Assembly: GCA_900547595.1 (NCBI GenBank)
Contig: URHE01000011.1
Span: 1 to 32,213, forward strand
Length of the DNA stretch: 32,213 bases
Reading direction: 5' to 3'
Source of the DNA: an uncultured Desulfovibrio sp.
Lineage (GTDB): Bacteria; Desulfobacterota; Desulfovibrionia; Desulfovibrionales; Desulfovibrionaceae
Below, one piece after another: positions 29,540 to 32,213 of the stretch. The translations under genes and the position numbers were made by a program. Each line of letters begins with the position of its first letter. Position 1 is the stretch's first letter. The notes under the pieces are model-generated. The model saw only the letters and a program-made list of their open reading frames with translations, made no database searches and had not been told where the DNA came from.

Positions 29540-30880
29540 TCACGCCTGCGCCGGTTCTCCCAGCAGAGCGCGGGCAAAGGCGTCACCATCAAAGGGACGC
29601 AGGTCCTCCATCTTTTCGCCCAGGCCCACATAGGTGATGGGCAGGCCCTCGCGCAGGGCCACGGCAATGGCCACGCCGCCCTTGGCCGTGCCGTCCAGCT
29701 TGGTGAGGATGAGCTCGTCCGCGCCGGCGGCTTCCTTGAACAGATGCGCCTGGGAAAGCGCGTTCTGTCCGGTGGTGGCGTCCAGCACCAGAACGCAGCG
29801 GTGCGGCGCGCCGGGATGCTTTTTGCCGAGCACCTGGCGGATCTTGCCCAGCTCCTCCATGAGGTTGACCTTGGTCTGGAGCCTGCCCGCCGTGTCCACA
29901 AACAGGATATCCACCCCCTCCCGCACGGCCCGGTCCATGGCCTGCCAGGCCACCGAGGCCGGGTCCGCCCCGGGCGCCCCGGCATGGAACTCCGCGCCCG
30001 CGCGCCGCGCCCAGGTCTCCAGCTGCTCCACCGCCGCCGCGCGGAAGGTGTCCGCGGCGGCAATGAGCACCTTCTTGCCCTGCATGCGCGCCCGGTGCGC
30101 CAGCTTGCCGATGGTGGTGGTCTTGCCCACGCCGTTGACGCCCACCATGAGCACCACTTCCGGAGCGTTCAGCGCGGCGATGCGGCGCGGCTGGCGGAAC
30201 AGCTCCTCCAGCTCGGCGAGCAGGAGCGTCCGCACCTCTTCCGCGCGGGTGACGTTTTGCCGCCGGGCCCGCTCACGCAGCCGGGCCGTCATCTCCAGCG
30301 CGGTCTCGACCCCGAGGTCCGCCGTGATGAAGAGCTCTTCCAGCTCCTCCCAGAAGGCATCATCCAACTCGCCATGGCCGGCGAACAGCCCGTCCAGACG
30401 GCGGGCGAACTGCTCGCGCGTGCGCGTCAGCCCCTGGCTGAACTTGAGGAAAAGGCGGTTGCGCTCATCCTCTTCGTCCTCCAGGTCCAGGGCGAGGGCA
30501 AGGCGGTACTGCAACTCGGAGCGGAATTCCTCCACATGGCGGTATTCCATGCGCGCGAGCCAGCCCTGAAACTCGGTGACAAAGGTCTGCGCCTCGGCGT
30601 CCGGCGTCTCCAGCGCGCGCAGCAGCAGGGCAAGCCTGCGCCACAGCTCGTCCCCGGCGGTGTCCACGCCGTCAAGGACAATGCCGAGCCACGCCGAAAG
30701 CCGGGGCTCGGCCTCGCGCAGGCGCAGGATGAGGGCGGCATCCGCATCGTCGCCGCCCGCGGGGCCGGTGGCGCCACCGCCCTCAGGCGCCGCGCCGGAC
30801 GCGGAGGGCAGGGGGGCACGCGCGCCGTCGGGATCGGCGCCACCGGAAAACAGACGACGAACCTTGGAAAAAAAGCCCAT
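29540..30880 (-). CDS. ftsY: Signal recognition particle receptor FtsY
   Basis: FtsY is the SRP receptor GTPase that delivers ribosome-nascent chain complexes to SecY (also in this window). The 446-residue product has a short basic start MGFFSKVRRLFSGG, an Ala/Gly-rich and acidic A region (to about 140), then the helical N domain and the G domain with G1 GVNGVGKTTT (247-256), DTFRAAAVEQL (277-287), DTAGR (329-333) and TKLDG (393-397). The ATG shares one base with the stop of the upstream membrane protein (TAATG). A weak CCGGCG/CGCCGG hairpin follows the stop. Confidence 0.96.
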   Translation of the reverse strand: MGFFSKVRRLFSGGADPDGARAPLPSASGAAPEGGGATGPAGGDDADAALILRLREAEPRLSAWLGIVLDGVDTAGDELWRRLALLLRALETPDAEAQTFVTEFQGWLARMEYRHVEEFRSELQYRLALALDLEDEEDERNRLFLKFSQGLTRTREQFARRLDGLFAGHGELDDAFWEELEELFITADLGVETALEMTARLRERARRQNVTRAEEVRTLLLAELEELFRQPRRIAALNAPEVVLMVGVNGVGKTTTIGKLAHRARMQGKKVLIAAADTFRAAAVEQLETWARRAGAEFHAGAPGADPASVAWQAMDRAVREGVDILFVDTAGRLQTKVNLMEELGKIRQVLGKKHPGAPHRCVLVLDATTGQNALSQAHLFKEAAGADELILTKLDGTAKGGVAIAVALREGLPITYVGLGEKMEDLRPFDGDAFARALLGEPAQA

Positions 30881-31950
30881 TACCGCCCCCCTTCCCCACT
30901 TCGGGATCCAGTGCGCCCGCCCTCCAGAGCCGCGAGCACCTCTTCAAGAGCGCACGCGCATTCCTCCACGGGCAGGGCGCGCGTTTCGCACCCGGGGTCA
31001 TTGAGCGCCGCCTGCATCTTTCTGGCCGCAACGGTGAGGCGCTCCGCCCCCAGGCAGGGCGCGGCCAGCTCCAGCATGCGCCCCAGATGGCAAAGCCCGG
31101 CGGTCTCGCCATCCGCGAACAGACGCTGCATGAGTTGCGGCGCGCGGGAGAACGTCTGGCGGAACATGCCGGCCGTCACGCGCCAGGCATCGGGATTCCT
31201 GCGCTGGTAGCGGCGCCCCAGGGCCGGGTCCACCGCCGGACGCGCCGTCACGGAGGGCGCCTCCGTGCCTGGCTGAGGCTCCTCGGGCGCCCGGGGCGCA
31301 AGGCCAAGCACCACGGGTTCGGGCGCGGACGCCGCCGCTTCCGCGTCAGGCGCGGCGCCAAGACGGCCGAGACGCCGGCGCAGGGCCGTCAGGTCTCCCC
31401 ACAGCCAGAGCAAAAGCAGGAGCGCCAGCGTCCAGAGCGCCGCCCCGAGGCCAAAGCGCCAGCGCTCGCGCTCCACGAGCTGGGCCTCTTCCTCTCCGTT
31501 CTGCCGGGGCGAAAGCCAGACCTCCACGGACCCCACGGTCTGCCCTTCCATCCTGAGCGGATTCATGCCCTGGACGCAGTTCTCGGCCAGTTCGTCATCC
31601 CAGGGCACCGGCTCCCAGAGATAATTGCGGCGCTGGCCCTCCAGCATGCCCTGGCGGGTCTCCACCTTGATGGCGTACAGGCGTTCATCTTCCATGGCGC
31701 CCATGACGATGGTGCGCGCCGTGATCTCGTCCAGCTCCCAGGCGGGCAGGGCCAGCAGGGTGGCAAGCTGGGCCGCTGTGCGGCCGGCCTCGCCGATGAG
31801 GCGATTTTCCGCGTCGCGGCGGCTGCTTTCCAGATTCCAGAGGCCCAGAACAACGAGGAGCGCCAGACCGGCGCCCCAGAAGCAAAGGGCGATCCAGCGG
31901 CGTCCCGCGCGGGAAATGCGCGGCGTGTGCGGCAATGCGTTCCTGGGCAT
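30880..31950 (-). CDS. Two-pass membrane protein with periplasmic sensor-like domain and HPt-like tail
   Basis: I do not recognise a named family. The 356-residue product has membrane helices at about 19-38 and 167-187, enclosing a periplasmic domain of about 125 residues (LATLLALPAWELDE onwards, then VGSVEVWLS) that resembles sensor modules of histidine kinases. After a Pro/Ala-rich linker (about 200-245) a helical C-terminal region (about 255-342) contains LCHLGRMLELAAPCLGAERL, similar to the histidine phosphotransfer helix pair (candidate His288) but without the usual LKG after the histidine. No kinase or HAMP domain is seen. The start follows a stop directly and has no ribosome site. The end is coupled to ftsY. 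Confidence 0.75.
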   Translation of the reverse strand: MPRNALPHTPRISRAGRRWIALCFWGAGLALLVVLGLWNLESSRRDAENRLIGEAGRTAAQLATLLALPAWELDEITARTIVMGAMEDERLYAIKVETRQGMLEGQRRNYLWEPVPWDDELAENCVQGMNPLRMEGQTVGSVEVWLSPRQNGEEEAQLVERERWRFGLGAALWTLALLLLLWLWGDLTALRRRLGRLGAAPDAEAAASAPEPVVLGLAPRAPEEPQPGTEAPSVTARPAVDPALGRRYQRRNPDAWRVTAGMFRQTFSRAPQLMQRLFADGETAGLCHLGRMLELAAPCLGAERLTVAARKMQAALNDPGCETRALPVEECACALEEVLAALEGGRTGSRSGEGGR

Positions 31951-32088
31951 GGGTTATGGCATATCCGGGGGCTTTCGCCCCGATTTGCGGCGCGCGTCCG
32001 GCCCGTGGCCGTTTCCCCGGGCGCCGGGCGTTCCGGGCGGCCCTGACTATGCCTTACGCGGACGCGGCGCGCAAGGGCGATGTCCGCC

Positions 32089-32213
32089 TCAGGGCCGGTG
32101 GGGGTCCCCCTCGGCCCGCCAGGCCGCCACCAGGGCGCGGACGGCGGCGTCGCGCGGAGCGGGGAGCGCCTTGGACTCTTCGGCGAAAACATGGATGCGC
32201 GTGCCGCCGCGCG
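32089..32213 (-). CDS. C-terminal fragment of an unidentified protein, cut by the window edge
   Basis: An open frame enters from the right edge and ends at the TGA 32091-32089. The visible 40 residues, including TRIHVFAEESKALP and AAVRALVAAWRAEGDPHRP, have a composition consistent with a real helical C-terminus. I cannot name the family. The 138 bases between it and the next gene show no clear terminator, so it may belong to the same transcript as the membrane protein and ftsY. Confidence 0.5.
   Translation of the reverse strand, partial: RGGTRIHVFAEESKALPAPRDAAVRALVAAWRAEGDPHRP

Noticed and set aside
29177..31210. A 677-codon plus-strand open frame opposite ftsY and the S10 leader
   Set aside because: It is antisense to the well-supported ftsY gene and has no recognisable domain.

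Overview
The window is a GC-rich chromosomal segment, apparently from a sulfate-reducing deltaproteobacterium of the Desulfovibrio group. That is an inference from gene order (complete S10-spc-alpha cluster without adk or infA, then tRNA-Leu-tig-clpP-clpX-lon, and a tatB-tatC-hisB-hisA group) and from protein style; no rRNA is present to settle it.

Left part (1-8060, + strand). guaA is followed by an arylamine N-acetyltransferase gene broken by a 16-bp tandem duplication exactly at its catalytic-cysteine motif. Then comes a tight operon, tatB-tatC-hisB-lipoprotein-hisA, in which every junction is a 4-base start/stop overlap. After it lie intergenic palindromes, an internally deleted small multidrug resistance (SMR) pseudogene and a radical SAM gene with a cysteine-rich N-terminal region.

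Middle part (8067-14410, - strand). lon, clpX, clpP and tig form a proteostasis cluster whose most upstream element is a tRNA-Leu(UAG), 35 nt ahead of tig, with a candidate promoter before it. A hairpin with a U-run closes the cluster after lon.

Right part (14463-28960, - strand). Twenty-nine genes run rpsJ to rplQ: the S10, spc and alpha ribosomal protein blocks with secY, map and rpoA. A near-consensus promoter overlaps the stop codon of map and probably drives rpmJ-rpsM-rpsK-rpsD-rpoA-rplQ separately. The S10 operon has its own promoter with an A/T-rich upstream tract, followed by a leader of about 500 nt that ends in a terminator-like stem-loop with six U residues just before the rpsJ ribosome binding site, so an attenuator is likely. 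The cluster is preceded by ftsY and by a two-pass membrane protein with a degenerate HPt-like tail that overlaps ftsY by one base. The window ends inside one more minus-strand gene.

Most of the window is conserved housekeeping. The items worth a second look are the S10 leader, the duplicated NAT gene, the SMR remnant, the dispersed intergenic repeats, the radical SAM protein and the membrane protein upstream of ftsY. I did not find a clearly new multi-gene system.
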